Of a stretch of DNA of 64,000 nucleotides, positions 10,030-21,705 are shown piece by piece. Source of the stretch: Chiua virens (taxonomy: Eukaryota; Basidiomycota; Agaricomycetes; Boletales; Boletaceae); assembly GCA_019787685.1 (NCBI GenBank), contig JAHNUO010000001.1, forward strand, positions 1,550,001 to 1,614,000, read 5' to 3'. The translations under genes and the position numbers were made by a program. The notes under the pieces are model-generated. The model saw nothing but the letters and a program-made list of their open reading frames with translations. It made no database searches and was not told where the DNA came from. Positions within the stretch are counted from its first letter, which is position 1. Each line of letters opens with the position of its first letter.

Positions 10030-10870
10030 AATTTCAGCACAGTGGCTCACACACATCAAGAGGTAGCTCTTCTGACACTCTGCATCGTCTTCCACTCTTG
10101 CTCACTTTCCCTTCCATTTCTTTTCTTTCCAATCAAATCTACCAAGTTCATGGGTGGAGCAGCATTGATGGTTAGGCCAGTGAGATCCATGGGGCTGAGC
10201 ATGATGTCAAGCACCAAGACACCATGCTCCAGAGAACCTACTGAGGTGCCTGTGAAGAAAGATGAGCTTCCCTTTGTTTGGCACTGGAGTCTTTGTGAAG
10301 CATGTGTTGGATGCCCTCCAGGGATTATAGCACCAAAGTCAAATCAGTTGTTAATTTATTACCCAATATTGTGACACATGAATGTCAAAACTCACATTTG
10401 GTCCACTTCAACATCCATGTGAGTAACTCTGCCCACAATGATAAACATGGGTGAAGGGTACCCACCTTCCACTTCAACCGACAAGGCAGGCATTAGTTCA
10501 AAATCCTGTAGCAGGTATCTCATTGGTGAAAAGCTGTAGGTCTGATTCAGCAGCATCGATATTCATTCCCACTGTAATGTGTATCATTACTCTCACTACC
10601 CTGCAATATGTGCCATCCTTGAGGGGAGCTGTGAAACTGAATTTGTAAATTGCCAACTGTGAGCAGTAGAAAGCCATCATACATCCAGAACATTTTTCAC
10701 AGGCAATAAGCATAGCTTCACCCATTGCAAAGGCCCAGCATGCCATGAACATTGCAGCACATCACCAAAGATAGGTGGTGGGGAGTGATGTTTAGCAGGC
10801 AGTGGAAATGGAGTGAGCATGACATTTTGAGAAAGCGTGTGACATGCCTCATTTTTCGAATGAGAGCAAT
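10030..10870 (-). pseudogene. Unrecognised coding relic, minus strand
   Basis: I do not recognise this product. Three minus-strand stretches read like one disrupted protein. About 10752-10500 gives YKFSFTAPLKDGTYCRVVRV and NIDAAESDLQLFTNEIPATG. A frame change gives LMPALSVEVEGGYPSPMFII and GRVTHMDVEVDQM. About 10370-10130 gives FDFGAIIPGGHPTHAS and VLVLDIMLSPMDLTGLTINA. The middle part has the alternating hydrophobic pattern of a beta-rich (perhaps OB-like) domain, but that is speculation. Frame changes and stops make it non-functional as read, unless some gaps are introns. Confidence 0.3.
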
Positions 10871-10948
10871 GCTCAAGAGGCAGTGATTGATTGGTTGGCA
10901 TCAATTATCAGCACTTCAGGTGTTGACATGCATAAGGTGCAGTGCATG

Positions 10949-11344
10949 TAGGGTTCTGCGTGGGTATACCCATGGGTATCAGACCTCATACCCATACTCA
11001 TACCCACCAAAAACCCATACCCATAGCATGGGTATGGGTTTTCCTGTGGGTATCAAAAACCGTACCCATGGGTATACCCATGGGTTTAGTAGTACCAAGC
11101 CTAAACTATAGACTAAACCTTGTTCTAAACATCATATCTATACTCATTCTGCTATCTTATATCTTATCCTAACTTAGCTAAACCTCACTCACTCATGGTA
11201 AGCCATCATCACCATTATCCTTACCTTGCTATGGACCCACTGTACCCACGGCATGTATGGGTATCCAAAGTCCAACCCATACCCATACCCATGAGTATAA
11301 AACCCACAATCCACATGGGTTACCCATACCCATGCAGATCCCTA
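10949..11344. mobile_element. hAT-type MITE (family B) with perfect 8-bp target duplication
   Basis: A 396-bp non-autonomous element. Ends are TAGGGTTCTGCGTGGGT and, inverted, TAGGGATCTGCATGGGT. It is flanked on both sides by AGTGCATG (10941-10948 and 11345-11352), an exact 8-bp duplication as made by hAT transposases. Both subterminal regions carry arrays of CCCATA/TATGGG and ACCCATGGGT motifs in both orientations, which would fold into hairpins and may be transposase-binding sites. It has no coding capacity. Confidence 0.88.
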
Positions 11345-11352
11345 AGTGCATG

Positions 11353-13953
11353 TGGTAGAAAGTGAGCAAGGGGAGGGAAGGAGAGCAAGCCACAAGTGCT
11401 GTGAATGAGTGTGCAATGGCAGTGGATGGCACATTGTGCAAGATTTGCCCATTGGGTAGGTAGAAGTACTTGATTGCTTGTGCCGTTTGACTATGTTCAG
11501 CATTGGTTTAATGTCAGGGTGAGCAGCACTGTAGCACTCTGCCTGTCATTTGGCATTGTGAGGTGACGACTAGTGGCAGGCAATAGGCCACACCACTCAT
11601 GAAGTCACAGTGACACTTGAGAAACAAATCAGAAAACATCAAGTTGGACAGCTCATGCACAGTGTGTGCCAATTTTTTTCTCAAGTGTCACATGGGTAGA
11701 ACACTCCCCATACTTTATATATTGGATATCAGTGATTACTGTCTTTGATTATCACTGGTGACCTAGTTACTAGTAAATGATGATCATGAGGTTTTTTTGA
11801 TATAAGAGAACAATGCCATTTGCTAGACAGAGACTTTCATTGACCCTGCTGTTGATGCAAATGGCCCAGAATGAGTTGATTTTATCAAATATTTTACACT
11901 GCCCATGTATCCTTTCTATCTATCATTTTGAAAGACCTTGACCTTGGGATGCACTTGACCTAGAAGCCCACAGTATCAAGTGCAACCTGGGAGAGGAGAA
12001 ACTTGTAGGAATGGCCTTCATTGAGATTTATTTGAGACTGAGAACAACATAAGGGCATGGAGGACATACTATGCTGCATAAATATAGTGGTTGATTTTCA
12101 ATTCTGCAGATTTGGTATACCTTTGATTACATATCACCAAAAGTAGCCATATGTGTGCATGTAGAAAAGGAAAAAGAACTTGTAGAAATTTTGTGACCAT
12201 AAATAGTAGGCAGATTGGTCATTCAAAGGGGTTGTGACTTGTAAGCCATGATCAACTTGAATTGACCCCTTCACATTGCAGTGGGAAACAATCTCAGGCT
12301 GACCTGCCACTGAACATGAAAGTACATCCAATGAGTTTGAGGTACAGTCTCTTTCTTCCTGGCAAGTGAAGATGAAATCTTTGGGACTTTTGGGAGTGTG
12401 TGTAAAGTCACACAGCCAGTTGATTCTTCAAGGGCAAGGTCCCATTTGGAATTGAGAATGTATCCAATAAGTTCCAGGAAGTAAGGGGATTCAGACTTGG
12501 AGTACATACAACAAGTTCTTGAGATTTCTGGAGAATGGAGAACACACAAGACAAAACATAGGAAGCTTGGAAGTGCAGTACTTGTTGAGGGTAAAGCAGT
12601 CATTCCTAAAACCATTCACAACATGAAATCTTACCACAAGGCTGTATGTGTATCATATTAACATTGTATCTACCTCATTCTGGAAGTTAGGTTCCTTTTG
12701 ACAGTCTGGGGTTCAAAACATTTAGCACCTGGCAGCACAATTTTTTTCTTTGCCAACTTGCTTATTGTTACCAAGTCTAAGTTATTGCCATAATAAAACC
12801 AGTCCAAGTCAACTAGAACAAACCTAATTGTGCATAGCTATGAAATGCAGGTCTTGTGGTATGCAAGTCTTTTACTACTAATTCTTCTCTGATATCACAG
12901 CATTGGGATGTCACATATCCAGATGGATCATGTGTGACTATTTTGTAAAGTATGAATCTGATCTAGTGAAACAATGCAAGGCCAATTGGCTCCAACATTA
13001 CTATTTTTGGGCTGCTGGTCTAAAGAATATCTGAGTAGTTGATCAGCATGACAAGTGGCTACATTTTGGACTGGTACTACATATCACTATTGAGCCATTC
13101 TCTGGATGTATTCTAACCAAAACCCACAACTGATTTTGTCATAGTACTTCTTGATGTGTGCTGAAGAATTCAGATAAGTAGAATTTGAACCACTCTATAA
13201 TCTTGAGCTGACTCAGATGGGCCTTTTAATGGCTTGGACTTGTTCAGTTATTCTAATGGTTACTCAGAGTGATCTGGCACTGAGAACTTTGGGATAGCAG
13301 ATACATAAATTTTTCTTCATCAAATGTATGATCCTAGCTTGCAAGGTTTCATTCAGCATAGGTAGATGAGCACAAGAAAGAACATCATTCCAGAGATTGC
13401 ATGGTCCTAGCTATGATGGTGTTTTACATCAGGCTTTGAGGTCCTTTTGGAGGAGGGTGTGAATGAGGGCTGGTATGATCCTGACAATATCCTTCAGCTG
13501 TAAGTCATTCTCTGTTTATATTTCAATAAGGCACATTCAACTGTTGTATAGCATGGTGTTTTGCTGGCTCTTTATTCCTTAGTTACAGCAAGAACTAGAT
13601 CACTACTAGCAATGTATTAATAACACCCACAAGCACAGTAACAAGCAAAAAGTAAGTCCACCTCCACTAATGTTTGCCTGGGTACTAAGTTTTGATATGG
13701 GCCTGGTCATGGTAATTCACCATGACACACAAGAAAAGTATGGTACAATTGATTTTAAGGTTTATTCACTATTAATAGACTTCACGGACTTGATTTAATT
13801 CTGACTATTTCGAGGTAATGATCTCACAGGATGTGCTTGATCACATTTGCCTTTGACTTAGTGGCATCTGATCTTGGTATATTCATTAGCACTTGCTACA
13901 ACAAGCTTGGTTGTCTGGTGATTGCATAGAGTTTTGTTTGTGCTGTTTACCTT
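11353..13953. other. No gene confidently recognised
   Basis: About 2.6 kb of CpG-poor sequence. A 114-codon minus-strand frame (12271-12615) has no motif I know. At 13420-13500 a plus-strand stretch (HQALRSFWRRV) is followed by a possible intron start GTAAGT (13501) and a TTAG (13580-13583), but I cannot attach it to a family. A short perfect inverted repeat lies at 11610-11691. Confidence 0.4.
11610..11691. repeat. Short inverted repeat, possible mini-element
   Basis: GTGACACTTGAGAAA (11610-11624) and its exact complement TTTCTCAAGTGTCAC (11677-11691) enclose 52 bases. The 15-bp perfect arms could be ends of an 82-bp mini-transposon or a hairpin. No obvious target duplication flanks it. Confidence 0.45.
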
Positions 13954-14283
13954 TTGGATTGTGTGTGGGTATACCATGAGGATATCCTAGCAAGTCTCAA
14001 GGTCTTGGGGAATCAAGAGAGTCACAGTGATCTAGACTTTCCTCTTCTCTTGAGCTTACAAGATTTCCCTGAGGTTGAGGAATACTTGGGTAGTGTTGAG
14101 AATGGTTCAGGACTCTTGAGTGCTTCACTTTGTTCTTACATATGGTTACTTATTCTCAGGGCAGGGACAGAACATATTCAGGTGCTTGATAATCTTGATT
14201 GTGAAAATGAACCTGATATTCCCATGGAGCTAGACCTTTGCTGCAGATCAAATATTTCACATCTGATGAAAAGAACAAAATAG
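13954..14283 (+). CDS. Hypothetical ORF, 109 codons
   Basis: Open frame from ATG 13954 giving an acidic protein (YHEDILASLKVL, DFPEVEEYLGSVENGSG, LDNLDCENEPDIPMELDL). The composition is less biased than most chance frames in this window, and no frame on the opposite strand explains it. I recognise no domain. It may be a fragment of a retroelement Gag or a chance ORF. Confidence 0.2.
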   Translation: MDCVWVYHEDILASLKVLGNQESHSDLDFPLLLSLQDFPEVEEYLGSVENGSGLLSASLCSYIWLLILRAGTEHIQVLDNLDCENEPDIPMELDLCCRSNISHLMKRTK

Positions 14284-14689
14284 ATGAGGTAGACAGTGTA
14301 TTATGTATCAGCCAGTCTATACCACCTTAATGCACTCTTTTCTTGCTTTTGAACTGGCACTGAACACATTGACAGCAGGAACTCAAAGTCAGGTATTTGA
14401 AGTCCTGGTTCAGTATTTGCCAAATGCAATATGCAAACAGACATTTGGACCTCATAATTTGTAATTTCAAGGTCTGGCTTTCCATAGATGAGCATTGTAA
14501 GTACTATTCTATACCCTATCCTCCATTAAACTTATTGGTTGTGTGCAGATTGCATATACCATAGAGTGTGCTATACATATGGTCATTTTGTTACCTGAAC
14601 CATAGCCTTACCCCAGTAATCTATGTGTAAAAATGTACTAGAATACAAAATATAACACAAGACTTGGGGCATACATAGTAAGAAGGTGC

Positions 14690-15130
14690 AGAAGAGGAGA
14701 TAGTACTAATAGTACAAATTTCACTACAAAGAGAGAATGGACCAATTATTATGATAATGACCAGAAAGGAGAGAGACATCAGTATGAAAGAGACAGACAG
14801 TGAAGTAAGTTTACTAAGACAGAAAATGAACATGGATAAAGAGATGAGGTCAGCCAGAGATGAGATAGGCAGGCTATACTTGGTATGAAGCCTTCTCCAA
14901 GACAACAGGCTAGAATGTGACAGGTGACCTGGTGACCAGACAAGGACATGGAACAGAGGCAGGGGCAGAGCTGACAATGATTGAGCAGTAGAGGTAAAAG
15001 TAGTACCAGAGGCCTGTAGAGGACAAGGAGGGTCTGGAGAGATGAAAATCTTTGAATGTTTGAGGTTGCATTCTGATGAGAGAAAAGAAAGAGAAAGAGA
15101 GGGTCTCATGAAGGTCTGTTGTGAGAGGAT
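14690..15130 (+). pseudogene. Possible coiled-coil coding relic
   Basis: Purine-rich plus strand reading RKERDISMKETDSEVSLLRQ and DKEMRSARDEIGRLYL, with heptad-like spacing of Leu/Ile/Met. Further on, stops interrupt it (after RLYLV and after LECDR). A longer frame on the other strand (174 codons, Ser/Leu-rich) is best explained as its shadow. The role is unknown; retroelement Gag proteins often have such helices. Confidence 0.25.
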
Positions 15131-15505
15131 GAGGATCCTTGTCACATAGTGTCATGAACTGCCTGAAGAAATGTTCAAGACCCTTATCAACTTGTGATCT
15201 AGGGTGCCTGTGACAAGGACTGAACTGATAATCAGATGGGTTGATTCATGAATGGATAGTGAAAACAAATGAAAGAACATTAAAGAGAAGGTGATTTTGA
15301 TGGAAAGGGAGACACATATATCACACATTTTTTTGAGGGGTCTGAAAATCTGGGATAGGGTAGTCATGCAAGAGAGCACATGTCTGGCACCAACAATCAT
15401 GATGTACATATACTAGTATCAATTTGATCAGAGAGATACAACCTTGGGAACATTATTGGTACTGGAGGAGAACATAAATTTATCATCTTCATTGATGGGG
15501 AGATC

Positions 15506-16032
15506 TAGTGTTTTGAAGTCTAGTCTAGAACTGCTCAAAAGATTAGCAACTGGACTGGACTGGTAGGCAACTGGACTGCAGTTGCAGATGTATCCAGTTA
15601 CTAGTTGCCATGATTTAAAAAAAATAAAAGGCTAGTCAAAGACTGGTCTGTAGCTCCTATCCATGGGTACTTCCCAGAATACTTTCAGGATTTTAGGTAT
15701 TTTATTTAAATGTTTACAACAAAAGCCAAGTTGAGACCCCCTTTGACTGATATACCACCTGGAAATGCCATATCATTTGATCCTGTGATCTATATTTTAT
15801 AATCCAAGAATTAGTAGGTGACCAGGGGTCCATAGTATATTTTATTCCACCATGACTAGAAAAGGGGTCAAAAGTCCTATTTCGCACAAAACCAGTCACA
15901 ATTGGTTGCAACCAATGAAAAGACCATTTTGGACTGGTTTTTTTCAGTCCAGGAGCAGTTGCAAGAATCCAGGATCTTTCTAGGACCAGTCTTGGTCTGG
16001 TTGTCCCAGACCACACTGGACTTATAATACTA
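15506..16032. mobile_element. hAT-type MITE (family A), copy 1
   Basis: 527-bp element starting TAGTGTTTTGAAGTCTAG and ending, inverted, TAGTATTATAAGTCCAG. It shares internal sequence with the copy at 30082 (for example CCATGACTAGAAAAGGGGTC against a close match there). Flanking 8-mers (GGGAGATC and GGTCAGTA) do not match, so the duplication has decayed or the insertion was altered. No coding capacity. Confidence 0.75.
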
Positions 16033-16162
16033 GGTCAGTAAACAGATTTGTATCTAGATTGTGTCTCTGTCTGTAATAGAGATCTACTAAACAACCCTAC
16101 ATAGTATGAACAGGACATCATCAAGACATACCTCAGAATTGTCCATGCCCCTCATTATCTTC

Positions 16163-17434
16163 TGTTACAATAGTCCCAGGTAGGGCCTAGTGTAGCACAA
16201 AAGCACCAAGTATCTAGCGGCTGCAATAACTCAAACAACCATCACTGAATGGGTGGTATTCTGAGGAGTTCAAGGAGGATTGTTGGTTAGCAAGTTGCTA
16301 TCAATGAGATAAAGTAGAACTCAGGTTTTTCTGAGAGCATACTGTTGGGAATCTATACCTGAAGGACTGAAGACTGTCCGTTGTAATTGAGGTGGTGTAG
16401 AGTGACGACATTGGTTGATGCAACAAGGAGATGGCTTAGGTGAAGCCCAAAGAGGAGCAATAAATACTCAGGTAAATTGCAGAGATCAATACTAGAGAGT
16501 AAAGGAGTGCTGTCATGAGTTTATATACTTAAACTGAAGCAAGGCAAAGGGTTGGCTAATGTTCAAGACCATGTGACTCTGAGGTTGCAAACTCTGGAGT
16601 TGTGCATAGCATCAAACAGGACTTGGCTTCACTGTATATGGTGCACCCTTGTCACAGTCTGTTCCTGTATTTATGGTTGTGTGGAGAATGGAGGTTGAAG
16701 TAGAACTTAACATATAAAGTGGAGTCAAGTGGAGTGAAGGCCATCAAGGTCTTCTAGAGGGTTTGGAGTGAGTCATGGAAATAAACTAATATTCTGACTG
16801 AAGTTACAATTGAAGTAACTATAATTTATATACTTGGAGTAAACAAAGTGATTAGTCATAGAGCAGGAAAATAAATAATATGGAGAAATAGAGGATCATT
16901 AAATCTGAGTAAGACAGATAATTGGAAAACTAAATAACTGGAGGTGATTCAGGTACTGAGAAGGCTGAAGCTGTGCTTGTAAGCAAGACACAGGTTTATG
17001 TACTAAATGAAAAGAGGAAACATTTATACATACATAATAGAAATCTGGGATTATGGAATTGTGTCCTGAGGAAGATTGACCCAAAGTTAATGTCTAAGAA
17101 AGTCAGAGTTGTATCTGGAGAAACAGAGACAGAATGATATATAATAGCTGAGAAGAGCAAAACCAATCATAAAGGCCAAAAGGAATGATATGATGCAAAG
17201 GCCATGGAAGTGGAAATGACAAAATGTGAAGTTATCAGATGATGATGTGAAATGAAATGACTAATGATAAGTTAGTGAGATGAGATAAGAGATAAGTGGG
17301 TAAAGGGTTGGGTGAGTGCCAAGATAAGTGAGGTGAGGGTAAGCCTAGCTGAGTATAGAAGATAAATATAGTGAGACACATGGGTATTGAGCATAGTGGA
17401 GTCAAGAAAAGAATAAAAAGAGCAAATCATAACA
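16163..17434 (+). repeat. LTR2-family solo LTR carrying a nested LTR1
   Basis: Starts TGTTACAATAGTCCCAGG and ends AATCATAACA. Flanking 5-mers are TCTTC (16158-16162) and TCTTT (17435-17439), a target duplication with one change. Within it lies an LTR1 copy at 16560-17146. No internal retrotransposon region borders it, so it is a solo LTR. Confidence 0.82.
16560..17146 (-). repeat. LTR1-family solo LTR, nested in LTR2
   Basis: 587 bp in minus orientation, TGTTCAAGACCATGTGACTC to ...GATATATAATA. Flanking 5-mers GCTAA (16555-16559) and GCTGA (17147-17151) fit a diverged target duplication. Its far end (TATATAATA) differs from other copies (TATATGACA) by one G-to-A and one C-to-T change. Confidence 0.8.
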
Positions 17435-18839
17435 TCTTTAGCATCAGAAAGAGGAGACCCATCCTCATGTCCATCAGCATTGTCTTCAGATAACCTATTG
17501 GCATTCTTGTCCTCATCACTGGCAGCATGGTTCAGATTAACCTGACTCAAGTCATTGTAGCTTTGTCATTTATGCATGTTAAACTTATACAAGTTTGCCA
17601 CAGAACTTTCCTCTTCATTCTCAAATTTAAACTTGGATTCAGACTAATCTCTATAGGAAGCATGTTTCTTAAGCCATTCTTCATACTTTCTTTCTAGTTC
17701 CTCCAAGTGTGCAATTGGCTCAGCCTTGGTCACTGGGAATGTCCTGCAAGTAGAGTGCATTTGGAGTACATGATGCAAAGTCCCCATGAATGTTGTTCTG
17801 CACCATGGTATCAGAGCAGATCATGATCCAAAGATGCTTATGTGATACAGATGCTTCTGCTAGGTTGAACTATATGGTGCATGTTTCCTTCATACACTGT
17901 CTGTATGCATTGATGCTCAAGACCTAGTCATGGTATAATGGTGGAAAGAAAATGGTAAGCGGAAATCATTGCTTACATCAATGATAATCAAAGCAAGGTA
18001 CTCACATGCACAAGGTATTGTAGTGTGATTGCAATATCATCATCAAGCAAGGGCTTGTCATGAGTATTCGCCTTGCTTGTCAAGTTATGCCAGGCCACTT
18101 AAAGGTTCTGGATCTTATTGATTGCCTGCTGTATGGTATGTTGCTGAGCTCCTAGTGCCTTCTCCTGTTCTAGGTGAGCAAGCTTGTTCTCAATAATGTA
18201 AACAATAATGCCACTATCAACTGGAATGTAGCAACCATTGGGCTATATGAGCAGGTAGGTTTTCCTCCTTCAAGATCATCCCCCTTTGGCACTTGTCATA
18301 CCCTTGTAATAGGTCTTTCAGCACAGTCTGAATGAGGCCTAGTGGCATACATGTCTTCCCAGGATCCTTCTACAACCAAAAGGGTCTAACCACATGCTCT
18401 GCTAGTAGTCTTAGGTTAGAGCACTACTGAAGGGATGACAACCAATCAACTCGTGTCAATAGGATATATAACCAGGACTTCCTCCACAATGGCAGCCACA
18501 GAAAATATGCACATCACATAAGAGAATCACTGGAAACCAACTTCCTTCTACTCCCAAACAGTCCAATCAACCAGACTAAGGCCATATATCATGACAGGGC
18601 TATGCTCATTTCCCAACTGAGATGACTTCTTCCTGAAAGTTGGAATTGAGTAGTGAGTGATTGAAATTCAAGGTGGGCACTCTCTTCTGATGACCATCAG
18701 GCTTGCTGCTAGTGAGGAGGGTGTGCATTTTGTCCCATTCATTGTACTTGGAAATTAGTGCATTGTGCTTTTTCTTCTTGGTATTTACATGACACTGATT
18801 AGCATGCTTTTCTCAATCACTGTTGTTGTTTGTATTGCT

Positions 18840-19218
18840 GTTGAGTACTTTTCCATTTATCCATTTTACTCATTCATAGACATTCTCTGTTTCTCCATAT
18901 TACCCATATCTTCATTCTGTGACTAATCTTCAGTTTTCCTCCAATACAACCTGTAAATGCTTCACTATAACTCTTTCATCTGAATATTAAGTTATCCATA
19001 TGACTCAACTCTGAACCTCCAAGAGACCTTGACAGTCTTGATCTCCTTGATTCCACTTTATGTGTTAAGTCTTTTCTGACCTCTGTTCTCTGCACCTCCA
19101 CAAATACAGGGACAGACCGTGATAAGAGTACAGCACATAAGCTGAAGCCAAGTCCCATTTAATACTACAACTCCAGAGTTCCAGAGTTGGTAACTTCAGA
19201 GTCATATGGTCCCTAACA
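18840..19218 (+). repeat. LTR1 fragment, 5'-truncated
   Basis: Matches the 3' two thirds of LTR1 (from the TTCTCTGTTTCTCCATATTAC block to the CCCTAACA end). Directly followed by LTR2-like sequence beginning TAGACTCAAAGGCTCTCAAG, so the junction suggests insertion into an LTR2 copy, with the left part lost. Confidence 0.65.
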
Positions 19219-19919
19219 TGTAGACTCAAAGGCTCTCAAGTATCTTGATGGCTGTGAAACAACAACAACCAAGGTATGAGATACTAGGGCTGAGGGCAAG
19301 AGGGAAATCAGCTAGCATAAGCTACTGATGAGACAAGGGAACTCAGGCATTGCTGAGATATGCCATTGAGAATCTATACATGAGACAACAAGAACTTTCT
19401 CTTGTTGAAGAGGCGAATAAGAAGTGAAGATATTGGTTGATACAACAAGTGACTTCCTTAGATGAAGGGTAGATAAGAGAAGACAAGATGATACTTGGGT
19501 AAGATTAAGTAAATCAAGACTAGAGAGTACAGGATCATCATTGAGGTCTTATATGAATATGTAAAGTGAAACAGGGCAAAGAGTGTTCCAAGAAGAGCAG
19601 AACCCAATCACAAAAGGAACAAAGGAATCATACAATACAAAGACAGCAGAGAATGACAAATATAAAATGACAAACATGATCCCATTGGACAATGACAAGA
19701 AAAAGCATTACTAATGTGCAATGGGATCAGATGGAAAGTGAAGTAGATAGAACACCATAAATAACACTAGCCAGGTTAGCAATAAATGGCATGTAAGTAT
19801 GTATGACTCTACACAGCATATGTGGGCAAAGAGGAAGAGTGAAGATGAATATAACAAGAAAAGGAATAGATAAGCATAATGAGTCAAACAAAGGAAGAGT
19901 ATAAGTATAAATTGTAATA
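19219..19919 (+). repeat. LTR2 fragment
   Basis: Follows the LTR2 pattern from near the start (CTCAAGTATCTTGATGGC) through GAATCTATACATGAGACAAC to an ATTGTAATA end at 19919. The first bases are lost at the LTR1 junction. It is a more diverged LTR2 subfamily, close to the copy at 41300. Confidence 0.65.
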
Positions 19920-19929
19920 GGGAGCTCAT

Positions 19930-20490
19930 TACTATTTTTCTTCATGAGATAACTCAATTTGATCCCAAAGCTGAAGAAGTTGAGTGAGATTAGAAGGAAG
20001 AGTTTTCTATAGTGCTCATAGAAGAGAAGTTCACAAAATGCTGAGCTGAAAACAAGTCATCAACATAGATATAGAGAAAATATAAAAGGAGCTTCATGAT
20101 GGCAATCTAGATAATAAGACATAAAGGCATAAGAGATGTGCTAAGATGCTCTCCTACCAAAAAACATTGTGGCAGTCAATATATCAACTGGAATTGAAGG
20201 TGACAATCTGTTTCATTTTCTAGAGAGGATGTATAGGCATTTGACTATAGGCTTCTGAAACCTTTGCTTTCCAAAGGGTGAGATCAATGTCTAGATCCTG
20301 ACCCCAAAGGACTCAGAGGGCATTTTCTTTCAAGGTCCTGAACATTGTTGAGAGTAACACAAGCAAGATTATCTTGAGAAATCATGTTGTTAAGGGCAAA
20401 CTCCCTAGTACTGTGGTGAGTGACAAGGTAAAACTTGGCTGAGCCAGGCTTAGAAACAGCATGAATGGGCATTTAATACATTCCTGGCAA
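19930..20490 (-). pseudogene. Reverse-transcriptase relic (Agaricomycete-type)
   Basis: Minus-strand protein pieces in order: PIHAVSKPGSAKFYLVTHHS (RT region with KPGSxKFRLVxDHS), FALNNMISQDNLACVTLNNV then QDLE, DLTLWKAKVSEAYSQMPIHP and YIYVDDLFSAQHF with an intact YVDD active site, then a final LLQLWDQIELSHEE. This order matches a reverse-transcriptase family I know as highly repeated in Agaricomycete genomes, whose exact classification I cannot settle here. Frames change at least three times. An LTR2 fragment abuts its C-terminal end at 19919. The related N-terminal domain may be the relic at 42010-42960. Confidence 0.6.
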
Positions 20491-20960
20491 AATGTCAGGA
20501 CTAAAAGGTAAAAAGTATTGACCAATAGAAATCTCCTTATCAATTTGCAACCACAAATAATAAACATCCATTGTATGAAGGCAATTTCTGCCCAATCCTT
20601 CAGAAAATGGACTAACTATGAAGCTAAGTTCCATATCAGCTTTAAACATCACAACACCAAGAGAGACACCATCACCTGGCTCTCTACCACTTGCATCTCA
20701 AAGAATAATGATGATGTCCCCTTCTAGATCACTTCTTTCAAAAACAAAGTAGCTATCTCTGGCCTCTTTGGATTAGACTCTATTCTGATCAACTTCTTTA
20801 CCTCTGGTCTCTCTTCTTTGTTATGCATCAGATCCAATGGATGGACAATATACCTACCATCATTAACATGTGGTATGCTCAGGCTATCCACTTTAAAACA
20901 TAGTGGGAGCACACTGATGGAATCACTCATCACAACAAGAAAGCTTCAGATGTTATCTTC

Positions 20961-21548
20961 TGTAATATATTACTCCATTCTCTGTTCCTCCAGATATAAG
21001 TCTGGTTCTCTTAGACAATAACTTCAGGTCAATCTACCTCAGGACACAACTCTGTGACCCTGCACTTTCCATTACATATATATGTTTCCTCTTTCATTTT
21101 AGTACATAACCTGTGTCTCACTTATGAGCACAGCTCTGGCTTCCTCAGTACCCAACTTACCTCCAGCTATGTAGTTTTCTAATCTCCCATCTTACTCAGA
21201 ATTAGTCATTTTCCATTTCTCTGTATTATTCATCTCCTTACTCCATGACTAATCATTATGTTTCCTCCAAGTATATAAACTGTAGTTACTTTAATTGTAA
21301 CTTCAGTCTGAATATTAGTTTATTTGCATGACTCACTCTGAACAATTTGATAAGTCCTTGATAGTCTTTACTCCGCTTGACTTCACTTCATGTGTTGAGT
21401 CTTACATCTACCTCCACTCTTCACATGTCCAAAATACAGGGACAGACTGTAACAAGGGTACACCACATACAATGAAGCCAAGTCCTGTCTGAGGCTACAA
21501 TTCCGGAGATCTGGAGTTGGCTACCTCCTAGTCACATGGTCTCTAACA
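20961..21548 (+). repeat. LTR1-family solo LTR
   Basis: 588 bp from TGTAATATATTACTCC to GGTCTCTAACA. Perfect 5-bp target duplication TCTTC at 20956-20960 and 21549-21553. No adjacent internal region. Confidence 0.92.
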
Positions 21549-21705
21549 TCTTCCATGACTCTCCTTTTTCTTCCCATAAAAAGAAATATTCTCACAACCA
21601 TGTAATAGTAGCTGAGCTTTTTTCCAAATCTATGCAAATCCTCATTCACTTGAGCTTAGCTTGCCACCTTGAAAGATATCAATACCTGTGCTCTCATTGA
21701 CTGTG

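Larger units (their letters stand above)
16040..18790 (-). pseudogene. Unrecognised minus-strand gene relic split by LTRs
   Basis: Reading the minus strand from about 18785 gives coherent protein pieces: KKKHNALISKYNEWDKMHTL then TSSKPDGHQKRVPTL; VRPFWLQKDPGKTCMPLG-like then LIQTVLKDLLQGYDKCQRGM (about 18390-18250); TKAEPIAHLEELERKYEEWL (17740-17680); and an acidic tail (SDEDKNANRLSEDNADGHED, 17520-17450). An LTR2-family solo LTR (16163-17434) interrupts the acidic tail, and EDNEGHGQF continues beyond it. In-frame stops occur in several pieces. I do not recognise the protein. It could be a host gene or a Gag-like protein. Confidence 0.4.

Noticed and set aside
11000..11060. CCCATA repeats resembling a telomere or satellite tract
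   Set aside because: They are inverted and irregular and lie inside a MITE with defined ends and an 8-bp duplication.
14621..15145. 174-codon Ser/Leu-rich minus-strand frame
   Set aside because: The opposite strand reads as a charged, coiled-coil-like sequence, and the Ser/Leu-rich protein is what the reverse of such purine-rich DNA gives.
17806..17817. TGGTATCAGAGC, identical to a common initiator-Met primer-binding site
   Set aside because: No LTR end precedes it, and it lies within a minus-strand coding relic, so it is probably coincidental.
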